The notes under the pieces are model-generated. The model was not told the origin of the DNA. It ran no database searches and saw nothing but the letters and a program-made list of their open reading frames with translations. Below, piece by piece: positions 23,815-33,110 of a stretch of 64,000 bases of DNA; position 1 is the first letter of the stretch, and each line of letters opens with the position of its first letter. The position numbers and the translations under genes are program-made. The DNA comes from Ideonella livida. Lineage in GTDB: Bacteria > Pseudomonadota > Gammaproteobacteria > Burkholderiales > Burkholderiaceae_C. Location: the NCBI RefSeq assembly GCF_010499455.1, contig NZ_JAAGOH010000005.1, forward strand, positions 166,565 to 230,564. Reading direction: 5' to 3'.

Positions 23815-24861
23815 ATGCAAGAAAAGCTGCGATTGTCGGTTCTGGACCAGTCGGTGGCACGCACCGGCCATGGCGAAGATGAGGCCCTGCGTGACAGCCT
23901 GGCGCTGGCCACCCATGCCGAAGCCCTGGGCTACCACCGTTTCTGGGTCAGCGAACACCACGGCCTGCCCACCATCGTGGGCTCGGCCCCCGAGGTGCTG
24001 ATGGCGGCCATCGCCGCCCGCACCCAGCGCCTGCGCATCGGCAGCGCCGGGGTGATGCTGCCGCACTACTCGGCCTTCAAGGTGGCCGAGCAGTTCCGGG
24101 TGCTGGACGCGCTGGCCCCGGGACGGATCGACCTGGGCGTGGGCCGGGCGCCGGGCGGCGACGGCCGCACCGCCCGGGCACTCAACCCCCACGCCACGCC
24201 GGGGGCCGAGGACTTCCCGGCCCAGATCCAGGCCCTGTTGGCCTGGACCGGCGGGCAGCGCCACGCGGGCCTGCTGGCCCATCCGCGTCCGCCCGAGGGC
24301 CAGGAGGCCGAACGCACACCCGAGCTGTGGGTGCTGGGCAGCTCCGACTACGGGGCCCGCCTGGCCGCGGCCATGGGCCTGCCCTATGCCTTCGCCTGGT
24401 TCTTCATGGATGGCCAGGGGGCGGACGAAGCCATGGCCCTGTACCACCAGACCTGGCGGCCCAGCGCCCGGCATGCCCGGCCGCAGGCCACGCTGTGCGT
24501 GTGGGCCCTGGTGGCCCCCACAGCCGACGAGGCGCGACACCTGGCCCTGAGCCGTGAGCGCTGGCGCCTGGACCGCGACCGCGGCCGGCTGGGCCCGCTG
24601 CGGCCACCCGAGGCGGTGGCGGCCGAAGGCTTCAGCGCCGAGGAGCTGGACCGGTTGGCCCCGGTGAGGGCCCGGGCCTTCGTTGGCGATCCGGCCCAGG
24701 TGGCCGGCCAGCTGCGGGCGCTGGCCCAGCGCTACGGCCTGTCGGAGCTGGTGGTCAACACCTGGTGCTGGGACCGGGAAGCCCGCCGCCGCTCCTACAC
24801 GCTGCTGGCGCAGGCACTGGCCCGCGACGGCCTGGGACTTGCGGCGACAATGGGGCAATGA
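23815..24861 (+). CDS. luciferase-like flavin monooxygenase (MsnO8-like)
   Basis: A 348-residue FMN-dependent monooxygenase of the bacterial luciferase-like TIM-barrel family. LSVLDQSVARTGH at the N-terminus, FWVSEHHGLPTIVGSAPEV, GSAGVMLPHYSAFKVAEQF and DLGVGRAPGGD are hallmarks of the MsnO8/YhbW subgroup. Substrate unknown. The ATG at 23815 gives the family N-terminus, has no Shine-Dalgarno, and a CATGCT hexamer ends 6 bases upstream. The gene overlaps the next one by 4 bases and diverges from rlmB. Confidence 0.92.
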   Translation: MQEKLRLSVLDQSVARTGHGEDEALRDSLALATHAEALGYHRFWVSEHHGLPTIVGSAPEVLMAAIAARTQRLRIGSAGVMLPHYSAFKVAEQFRVLDALAPGRIDLGVGRAPGGDGRTARALNPHATPGAEDFPAQIQALLAWTGGQRHAGLLAHPRPPEGQEAERTPELWVLGSSDYGARLAAAMGLPYAFAWFFMDGQGADEAMALYHQTWRPSARHARPQATLCVWALVAPTADEARHLALSRERWRLDRDRGRLGPLRPPEAVAAEGFSAEELDRLAPVRARAFVGDPAQVAGQLRALAQRYGLSELVVNTWCWDREARRRSYTLLAQALARDGLGLAATMGQ

Positions 24862-25115
24862 GCGCAGACAAGTCAACGCAACCCCTAACTTTTGGGATCA
24901 GGGGCGACCACATCACCCTGGACGCCCTCCTCAAGGTGCTGGCCCTGGCCCAGAGTGGCGGCCATGCCAAGCAGCTCATCGCCCAAGGCCTGGTGCAGGT
25001 GGACGGCCAGACCGAGACGCGCAAGACCTGCAAGCTGCGGCCCGGCCAGCGGGTGCTGCTGGAAGGCCAGGAAGTGCGCCTGGTGGCACAGGAGGACGCG
25101 GGAGAACAGGCATGA
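24858..25115 (+). CDS. S4-domain RNA-binding protein (YbcJ-like)
   Basis: An 85-residue protein built almost entirely from one S4 RNA-binding fold: ITLDALLKVLALAQSGG, HAKQLIAQGLVQVDGQ and RPGQRVLLEGQEV. Members such as YbcJ bind RNA but have no defined target. The start overlaps the monooxygenase stop (ATGA) and its own stop overlaps the response-regulator ATG in the same way, giving a three-gene coupled unit. A GACAAT hexamer lies 6 bases before its ATG, so a separate internal leaderless transcript is possible. Confidence 0.85.
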   Translation: MSADKSTQPLTFGIRGDHITLDALLKVLALAQSGGHAKQLIAQGLVQVDGQTETRKTCKLRPGQRVLLEGQEVRLVAQEDAGEQA

Positions 25116-25762
25116 AATGCCTGCTGGTGGACGACCATGCGCTGTTCCGCGAGGCGCTGACGATGATGATCGAGGCCCACCACCCCGCCGTGACGCTGCT
25201 GCATGCCGACCACCTGGCCGACGCCCTGCGCCTGATCGCCCAGACGCCTGACCTGGACCTGGTGCTGCTGGACCTGAGCCTGGCCGACAGCCGGGGCCTG
25301 TCCACCCTGCACCGCACGCTCGACAGCGTGGGCGAGCACGGCTCGCCGGCCCGGGTGATCGTGCTCTCGGGCCACGACCAGCCTGAGACCATGGCCGCCG
25401 CGCTGGAGGATGGTGCGGCCGGCTTCATCTCCAAACGGGCCGACTTCGACCAGATGGAGGTGGCGCTGCGTAAGGTGATGGCCGGCGGTATCCACGTGCC
25501 CGAAGGGCTGGCCGGCATGCTGACCGATGCGCCCGCCGCCACCCTGGGGGGCGCCATCAGCTGGGACCTGACGCCGCGGCAGTCCGAGGTGCTGGAAGGC
25601 ATCGTGGCCGGCTGGTCCAACAAGCGCATCGCCCAACGGCTGGCGCTCTCGGAGTCCACGGTCAAGACCCATGTGCAGGCCATCTTTGACCGCCTGGGCA
25701 TCCGCACCCGCACCCAGGCCGTGGTGCTGGCCGCCCGCGAAGGCTGGCGCCGGACGCCCTGA
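25112..25762 (+). CDS. LuxR/NarL-family response regulator
   Basis: A 216-residue DNA-binding response regulator. The receiver (about 2-120) has acidic Asp7/Asp8, phospho-acceptor Asp54 (VLLDLS), and Lys108 (FISKRA). The NarL-type helix-turn-helix spans about 152-210 with LTPRQSEVLEGIVAGWSNK and LSESTVKTHVQAIFDRLG. A GGAGAAC Shine-Dalgarno lies before the ATG at 25112. It converges with a hybrid histidine kinase 66 bases away, a plausible cognate. The start overlaps the S4 gene by 4 bases, which is unusual company for a response regulator. Confidence 0.95.
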   Translation: MKCLLVDDHALFREALTMMIEAHHPAVTLLHADHLADALRLIAQTPDLDLVLLDLSLADSRGLSTLHRTLDSVGEHGSPARVIVLSGHDQPETMAAALEDGAAGFISKRADFDQMEVALRKVMAGGIHVPEGLAGMLTDAPAATLGGAISWDLTPRQSEVLEGIVAGWSNKRIAQRLALSESTVKTHVQAIFDRLGIRTRTQAVVLAAREGWRRTP

Positions 25763-25828
25763 GGCGTCCCCCCACAAGCCGGTTCAACGCCCGCCGCCCC
25801 AGCTGCCCCCTGGCGCCGGCCGGCGGCC

Positions 25829-28333
25829 TCAAGCCGGCGGGTTCCACCCGCCAGCACGCGCCAGGGCCCGGCGCAGGGTGTCCGGCCCGAAGGGCTTGTG
25901 CAGCACCGGCCAGCCCAGCGCCGACAGGGCCTGCAGGTCCGCGGCGCCGGTGTCCCCGGTCACCACCAGGCCCGTGCCTTGCGGCCAGCGCGCCAGAAAG
26001 GCGGCCCGCGCCCGGGCGGCATCCCCATCGGGCAGCCGGTGGTCGGTCAGCAGGACGGGAGACGCCAGGTCAGGTCCCGACAGATCGGCCGCGCAGGCCT
26101 GCAAGCGCTGACGCAGGGCCGCTAGGCTGTCCAGCCCGACCGGCGCCAGGCCCCAAGCCCGCAACTGCCAGCACAGGGCGTCGCGCAGCAGGCCATCGTC
26201 TTCCAACACCCAGACGGCAAAGGCCGGGCCGGACGCCACCGGGGGCAGCGGCGCATGGCTGGCGACAGGCGCCAAACCCTCACCACCGCCGTCGTCGGCA
26301 CCGGGCGCCTCCTGCGCCCCTGCCCGCGGCCCCGGTGCAGGCACCGGCCGCGCCGGGGGCAACCACAGCGAAAAGCAGCTGCCCCGCCCGGGCACCGAGC
26401 GCAGGCGCACGGTGGCCCCCATGAGCCGCGCCGCCCGCTGCACCAGCGACAAGCCCAGGCCGATGCCGCGGCCCCGCTGGCGGGCCGGATTGTCCAGCTG
26501 CACAAAGGCTTCGAACACCGCCGCCTGCTGGGCCAGCGGAATGCCGCAGCCGGTGTCCCAGACCTGCAGACACCAGCCCCCGGCCAGCGGGCGTGCCCCC
26601 AGCAGCACGCCCCCGTGGACGGTGTACTGCACCGCATTGCCCAGCAGGTTGCGCAGCACCTGCTCCAGCAGCAGCGGATCGGCCCACACCCAGGCCGGCG
26701 GCACCCGCAGGCGCCACTGCAGTCCACGGGCCTGGGCATCGGCCTCCAGCGTACGGGCGACCCGCTCGACCAGCGCGCGCAAGTCCACGGCCTGGGGCCG
26801 GGCCTGCACCGCGCCGGCCTCGAAACGCGAGAGGTCCAACAGCCCCTGCAACAGGGATTCCAGTGCCGAGACCGCCGCCTGCAGCCGCTCCAGCAGCCGC
26901 GCGTTGGCCGGCTTGCCGGCGCGCCACTGCTCGGCCAGCAGGCCGCTGAGCAAGGTGATGGCGGCCACCGGCTGGCGCAGGTCATGGCTGGCCGCGGCCA
27001 CGAAACGGCTGCGGGCGGCCACCGCCTCCTCCAGGTCCAGGGTGCGCTGACGCACGCGCGCCTCCAGCACCGCCCCCAGGCTCTCGGCCTGGCGCAGGGC
27101 ACCCACAAAGCGACGCAGCAGCAGCAGGGCCGTGGCCAGCATCACCGCTGGTGTGCCGTAAGGGGTCCAGTAGACCGCGTCCACCGCCAGGCGGCCGGTG
27201 GCGAACAGGTAGTCGTGCACCAGGGTCAGACCCACGATGGCATAGGCCAGCAGCAGGCCGGCGCGCCGATGGCGGCTGGCCCGTCCCATGGCCCGCCACA
27301 GCCGCCACAAGGCCCAGGCCGACAGCGCCATGAACACCGGATAGGCCAAGGCCCGCACCGTGGGCATGCCCTGCCAGGCGCCCAGCAGGCCGGCCGCGCC
27401 CAGCAGGCACGGCAGCACCACCCGCCAGCGCGGATGCCGCCAGGGCGGCACCTGGTGGGCCAGCACCGCCGCCAGCGTCAGCAGCAGGCCCACGGCCGCC
27501 CACTGCGCCAGGAAGAACAGCCACTCGCTCAGCCAAGCCGGCATGGGCAGGGCCTGGCCCTCGGCGTAATAGGCCAGATTGCGCAGCGACAGCAGGGCCC
27601 ACAGGCTGCCAAAGGCGCCCAGCACCTGCTCCTGGGGCCGCAGCGCCCACAGCAGCACCATGAACAGGGCCAGGCCGGCGGCCACCACGTTGAGCTCCCG
27701 GGGCACATCAACCACCCAGAGCTGGTGGCGCAGCAGGGCCGGTCGCAGCAGGTGGGCCGGCCCCAGCACCGGCACGTCAATGCCGCCGGCGCTGCGACGG
27801 CGGTCAATCTCCACGGTCAGCACATTGACCCCGGGACGCAGCAGCGCGGGAGGCAGCTCGATCCAGTGCGGCCGCACAGTGAAGCGGCGCACATCCTGCT
27901 CACCCAGGCCCCGACCGGACAGGGGCTGCCCATTGAGCCGCATGTCGTGGTCAGGCGGCAGGCGGTCCAGCCGCAGGGCCCACAGCACAGTGGGCACGGC
28001 AGGCAGCTCGAAGTGCAGGATCAGGCGCCAATGCGACGGCAGACCGTCCTGGCCGGACCGCCAGGCCAGCGGCAGCGCCACCGGCTGCGGGGCGGAGGCG
28101 GAGTTGGCACCGGAGTCGAACCCGCCCCCACCCGCCTCCACCGCCTGCAGGCTGGCCTGCCAAGGCCAGCCCTGGGGCCCGATGTCAGGCACGGGCGCAG
28201 GGCCGACCGCCTGCGCCCAGGCCAGCGCGGCCGCCCCCAGCCAGCCCACCACGGCCCACCAGGCCGCCAGGGCCCATCGGGCCAGCCCGGTGGCCAGACC
28301 AGGCCGCGGCCCCGTCAGCACCCTGTCCCCCAC
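25829..28333 (-). CDS. hybrid sensor histidine kinase with seven-helix (7TMR-DISM-like) sensor
   Basis: An 834-residue membrane kinase. It has an N-terminal signal peptide (about 1-41), a periplasmic beta-rich domain (about 55-195), about seven membrane helices (about 212-408), a HisKA domain with His450 (AASHDLRQP), an ATPase domain with N562 (RNLLGN), DTGCGIP (593-599) and GRGIGLGL (621-628), and a C-terminal receiver with acidic residues at 711-713, phospho-acceptor Asp764 (LLTDHRLPDG) and Lys813. The overall plan matches 7TMR-DISM hybrid kinases that sense periplasmic carbohydrates or related ligands. Start is GTG at 28333. It faces the LuxR-type regulator tail to tail. Confidence 0.93.
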   Translation of the reverse strand: MGDRVLTGPRPGLATGLARWALAAWWAVVGWLGAAALAWAQAVGPAPVPDIGPQGWPWQASLQAVEAGGGGFDSGANSASAPQPVALPLAWRSGQDGLPSHWRLILHFELPAVPTVLWALRLDRLPPDHDMRLNGQPLSGRGLGEQDVRRFTVRPHWIELPPALLRPGVNVLTVEIDRRRSAGGIDVPVLGPAHLLRPALLRHQLWVVDVPRELNVVAAGLALFMVLLWALRPQEQVLGAFGSLWALLSLRNLAYYAEGQALPMPAWLSEWLFFLAQWAAVGLLLTLAAVLAHQVPPWRHPRWRVVLPCLLGAAGLLGAWQGMPTVRALAYPVFMALSAWALWRLWRAMGRASRHRRAGLLLAYAIVGLTLVHDYLFATGRLAVDAVYWTPYGTPAVMLATALLLLRRFVGALRQAESLGAVLEARVRQRTLDLEEAVAARSRFVAAASHDLRQPVAAITLLSGLLAEQWRAGKPANARLLERLQAAVSALESLLQGLLDLSRFEAGAVQARPQAVDLRALVERVARTLEADAQARGLQWRLRVPPAWVWADPLLLEQVLRNLLGNAVQYTVHGGVLLGARPLAGGWCLQVWDTGCGIPLAQQAAVFEAFVQLDNPARQRGRGIGLGLSLVQRAARLMGATVRLRSVPGRGSCFSLWLPPARPVPAPGPRAGAQEAPGADDGGGEGLAPVASHAPLPPVASGPAFAVWVLEDDGLLRDALCWQLRAWGLAPVGLDSLAALRQRLQACAADLSGPDLASPVLLTDHRLPDGDAARARAAFLARWPQGTGLVVTGDTGAADLQALSALGWPVLHKPFGPDTLRRALARAGGWNPPA

Positions 28334-28367
28334 CCGGCAGGCCGGACACCGGCGTGTCGGTGGACGT

Positions 28368-30719
28368 TCACAGTTTGAGTTCCAGCTGCAGCCGCCAGTT
28401 CAGGTCGGTGGGGCTGCGGCCCAGGGTGGTCTCGGTGCCGGCGACGCTGGTGGTCTCGGTGGGGATGCCGGCCACATTGCCCACGCTCAGGCGCCAACGC
28501 AGGTCGGGGCGCACCGTCCACAGCCCGTACAGGTCCAGCACGGTCTTGCGGTTGCGCACCAACCACTGGTCTTCGGCCAGGCGGGTGGTGTAGCCCGGGG
28601 TGTGGTTGAGGTTGCCGCCCACGGTCACCGGCAGTGCTTCCAGCCGATGGTCCAGCCCCAGGTTGAGCTGGCCGTCCGGCTGCTGGTCCAGCCGGTTGTG
28701 CGGGCCGGGCACCTGCGCCACCCGCGAGCGGTAGACGCTGAGGTTGGCGCGCAGGTCGGTCCGGCTGGCCTCAGGCCACCATTCGCTGAGTTTTCCCTTG
28801 ACCTCCAGCTCCACCCCCAGGGTGCGCGCCTGACCCAGGTTGCGCGGCCGGCTCACCCAGCGCTGCGTCCCGTCCTGCTGCGCCTCGGCCTGCACCACGT
28901 TGCGCAGGTAGCCGTCGATCTCCCGCACAAAGAAGGAGGCGCTGAGCATGCCACCGCCAGCCAGGTAACGCTCCATCGCCACGTCCAGGCCGCGGGCCAG
29001 CTCCGGCTTCAGCCGGGGGTTGCCGGCGCGGTCGGGGTTGGTGGCGCTGTTCTCCCCCCGCGACAGCTGGGTGCTTCCCACCAGCTGCTGCAGGCTGGGC
29101 GAGCGGTAGCTGCGCGTCAGGCTCACCCGCCACTGGTCACGGCTGCGGGGGTCGGGCTTCCACAGGGCGTGGGCCAGTGGGGTCCAGACGTCGGCACGGT
29201 GGCGAACGGCTTCATCCCCCTGGCCCAGGGTCTCGATGGCCTCCCAGCGCAGGCCCAGCTGGGTGGTCCACTGGGCACTGGCCTTGAACTCATCCTGCAC
29301 AAACAGCGCCCAGCGGTCGCTGCGGGCGTCCAGATCGGTGTCCAGGCTCACCCCGCCCACGCTGGCACTGCTTTCCAGCGAAGAGGCGCGGCGCTCCATG
29401 CGGCGGGCCCCCTCCCACTCGCCGCCCGAGGTCAGGGTGTGGCCGTTCTCCCCCAGCACCTCATGCTTGAGGTTCAGGCTGCGGGTGTGCTCCACCGCGC
29501 GGGCCGCGTCGTCAAACAGCGCCACGCCACCGTCGGCCGCTAGGTCGGTGCGCTGGGCCCCGGCGTGCAACGAGGCCCGGCCGGCCCCGGCGCGCACCTC
29601 CAGGCGACCGGGGCCCACCGGCTGGCGCCAGTGGGCGTTCAGGCGGGCCAGCTCCCAGCGCCAGTCGCCGCGCTCCAGGTTGGAGAGGTAGGGCGCCTCG
29701 CCCAGCACGTCCTCGGCCGGGACCTCGGTGACGTGGCGGGCCGTGCCCTGGGTGTGGATCCACATGGGGTTGAGGGTCAGGCTGCGGCCCTCACCGGCCT
29801 GCCAGCGCAGGCGCCCGCCCAGGTGGACATTGCTGCGGCGGGTGTAGCTCTCCCGGTCCTCGCCCCAGCGGCGCACCGGCACACCCGCCGCGTCCACCTG
29901 CTCGGTGAGGGTGTGGCGGCTGTCGTGCACCGGGTTGTAGCCGGTGCTCAGGGACAGGTGATAGTCCAGCGTCTCGTCCAGGCGGTCGTCACGCGACCAG
30001 GCCACATGCGGCTGCAGGTCGCCGCGGTCGCCCCCCACCGCCAGCTTGAGGTCGTTGAGCCGCTTGACGAATCCGCCACGGGTGATGATGTTGATGGTGC
30101 CGGCCACAGCACGGGCGCCGGTCTCGGCGGTGGGGGCACGCAGCACCTCGATGCGCTCGATCTGGTCGGGATCCATGGCATCGAGGGACAGCCCCCCCTG
30201 CACCCGCTCGCCATCCAGCAGGATCTGCGTGTAGCCGCTCCCCAAGCCCCGCATGCGGATCTGACCGCCGCGGCCCGGCGCGCCCTGGACCGACACCCCC
30301 GGCAGGCGTTTGAGCAACTCGCCCACCGAGGCATCGCCAAAGCGCTCGATCTCCTCGCGCCCGATGATGATCTTGGCCGCTGTGCTCTGCCGACGCTCGC
30401 GGTCCTCGTCCACCCGCCTGGCGCTCACCTCCACACGCTGCGCAGGCGGCTCGGCGGGCGAGACCGCCGGGGCGGGCGCAGCCGCTGGCGTTGCGGCGCT
30501 GGCGGCCGGTGCCGGTGCCGGTGCCGGCGCCGGCGCCGGTGCGGCGCCTGGGGCGGCCGCAGCGGGCTGGGCCGCACTGGCGGCGCCTGTCGTCAGGACT
30601 GCCAGGGCACCGGCCAGGCAGGCAACCCGGGCACCGGCGCGGGTAGCGGGCCGGGTGGCGGGCCGGGGGGCGGGACCGGCGCAAACGGCCGCGCGCGTCA
30701 AGAAGGCTTCACCAGACAT
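28368..30719 (-). CDS. TonB-dependent outer-membrane receptor
   Basis: A 783-residue outer-membrane receptor for siderophores, haem or other large ligands. An N-terminal signal peptide is followed by a long Ala/Pro-rich linker (about residues 50-95). The plug domain starts at RVEVSARRVDEDRERR, contains LLKRLPGVSVQG, the segment MRGLGSGYTQILLDGERV and VAGTINIITRGG, and the barrel runs to a C-terminal ELKL. The ATG at 30719 was chosen over a GTG two codons upstream. The Ala-Pro linker is coded by six GCCGGT/GCCGGC hexamers (30505-30540). No ligand-specific neighbour genes are present, so the substrate is unknown. Confidence 0.92.
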   Translation of the reverse strand: MSGEAFLTRAAVCAGPAPRPATRPATRAGARVACLAGALAVLTTGAASAAQPAAAAPGAAPAPAPAPAPAPAASAATPAAAPAPAVSPAEPPAQRVEVSARRVDEDRERRQSTAAKIIIGREEIERFGDASVGELLKRLPGVSVQGAPGRGGQIRMRGLGSGYTQILLDGERVQGGLSLDAMDPDQIERIEVLRAPTAETGARAVAGTINIITRGGFVKRLNDLKLAVGGDRGDLQPHVAWSRDDRLDETLDYHLSLSTGYNPVHDSRHTLTEQVDAAGVPVRRWGEDRESYTRRSNVHLGGRLRWQAGEGRSLTLNPMWIHTQGTARHVTEVPAEDVLGEAPYLSNLERGDWRWELARLNAHWRQPVGPGRLEVRAGAGRASLHAGAQRTDLAADGGVALFDDAARAVEHTRSLNLKHEVLGENGHTLTSGGEWEGARRMERRASSLESSASVGGVSLDTDLDARSDRWALFVQDEFKASAQWTTQLGLRWEAIETLGQGDEAVRHRADVWTPLAHALWKPDPRSRDQWRVSLTRSYRSPSLQQLVGSTQLSRGENSATNPDRAGNPRLKPELARGLDVAMERYLAGGGMLSASFFVREIDGYLRNVVQAEAQQDGTQRWVSRPRNLGQARTLGVELEVKGKLSEWWPEASRTDLRANLSVYRSRVAQVPGPHNRLDQQPDGQLNLGLDHRLEALPVTVGGNLNHTPGYTTRLAEDQWLVRNRKTVLDLYGLWTVRPDLRWRLSVGNVAGIPTETTSVAGTETTLGRSPTDLNWRLQLELKL
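30505..30540. repeat. in-frame hexanucleotide repeat in TonB-receptor linker
   Basis: Six tandem copies of GCCGGT or GCCGGC lie within the TonB-receptor gene. On the coding strand they encode alternating Ala-Pro. Because the unit is 6 bases, slippage changes linker length without breaking the frame. Confidence 0.75.
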
Positions 30720-30903
30720 GGACACCGTGTTTCACGACGAAAAGTGGAGACACATTGTCCGTGCCTGGCGAGGCCCACAAGTTCCCTGCCCCCGCAAAGA
30801 CCTGCGGGCGCGCAGGTCGGCCTCGGCGGCGTCACCCTCCAGGCTCCCACGCCACCGGCGAGCCGCCGCTGGCGGCGCCCACGATGGCCGATGGACCGGC
30901 AAC

Positions 30904-30932
30904 TGGACAAAATTCAGGGTTTCTTCTATCAT
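30904..30932 (+). promoter_or_regulatory. putative sigma-70 promoter for the DEAD-box helicase
   Basis: TGGACA (30904-30909) and TATCAT (30927-30932) are separated by exactly 17 bases; each differs from consensus at one position. Transcription would start near 30939, giving a leader of about 420 nt before the helicase ATG at 31362. It lies in the 640-base gap between the divergent TonB receptor and the helicase. Confidence 0.5.
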
Positions 30933-31361
30933 TGCGGGCTGCCTATCTGAGTCACCCGTCTGACCTTCATCAAGGCGCCCCAAGGATTGATGTCCCAAGC
31001 CCGCCCCACCTGGCGACCTTGACGGCTCACCCCGCCCGGCCGCACCCAGCAGAGTTCAGACGTCCGCCCCACGGCGCCAAGTGGTTTCCCACCTGGACGC
31101 TCCGGCGGCCTGGCACAGCCAGGCATATCCGTTCATCCCCTCTGACCGTTCCGGTGGCCCGGGCCTGGCCGCGGCGTGCATCCTCCCCCCTCCATCTGGG
31201 CGGGCAGTCACGCGGCGCTTCTGGCTGCAACTTCTTCCGGTGCATCGCGCGCCCTTGTCTGCGGCAAGTGCGCGGTGTCTTCTGTCGGTGGCGATGTGTG
31301 ACTGTCCCACCGTGCATCCGCCGGCCCTGCAGCAGGCGGTGCCATGCATTGACTGCATTCC
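30933..31361 (+). other. long 5' leader / non-coding stretch before the helicase
   Basis: About 430 bases between the predicted promoter and the helicase start carry no convincing gene on either strand. Short open frames exist but look like chance in GC-rich DNA. The sequence is pyrimidine-rich in places and ends without a Shine-Dalgarno before the ATG. It may be a regulated untranslated leader. No known riboswitch fold was recognised by eye. Confidence 0.45.
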
Positions 31362-32993
<1,632 letters not shown>

Positions 32994-33030
32994 GTCTGCG
33001 CAGGCCCATCGGGCCTGCAGGACCTGAAAG

Positions 33031-33067
33031 CACAAGGCCCCGTCCGGCTTGCCGGCGGGGCCTTTGT
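33031..33067 (+). terminator. terminator hairpin after the DEAD-box helicase
   Basis: A long GC-rich hairpin has outer arms AAGGCCCCG (33034-33042) and CGGGGCCTT (33056-33064) and an inner CCGGC/GCCGG stem, followed by a short T-containing tail. A smaller hairpin (CAGGCCC/GGGCCTG) lies at 33001-33017. It separates the helicase from the convergent M3 peptidase. Confidence 0.65.
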
Positions 33068-33110
33068 CATGGAGCGCGACTGCCCCCCAGCCCCGGCCGG
33101 GCGGTGGTGC

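Noticed and set aside
26255..28378. Plus-strand frame of 707 codons over the hybrid kinase
   Set aside because: Antisense shadow of a kinase with intact H, N, G and receiver motifs; no recognisable domain.
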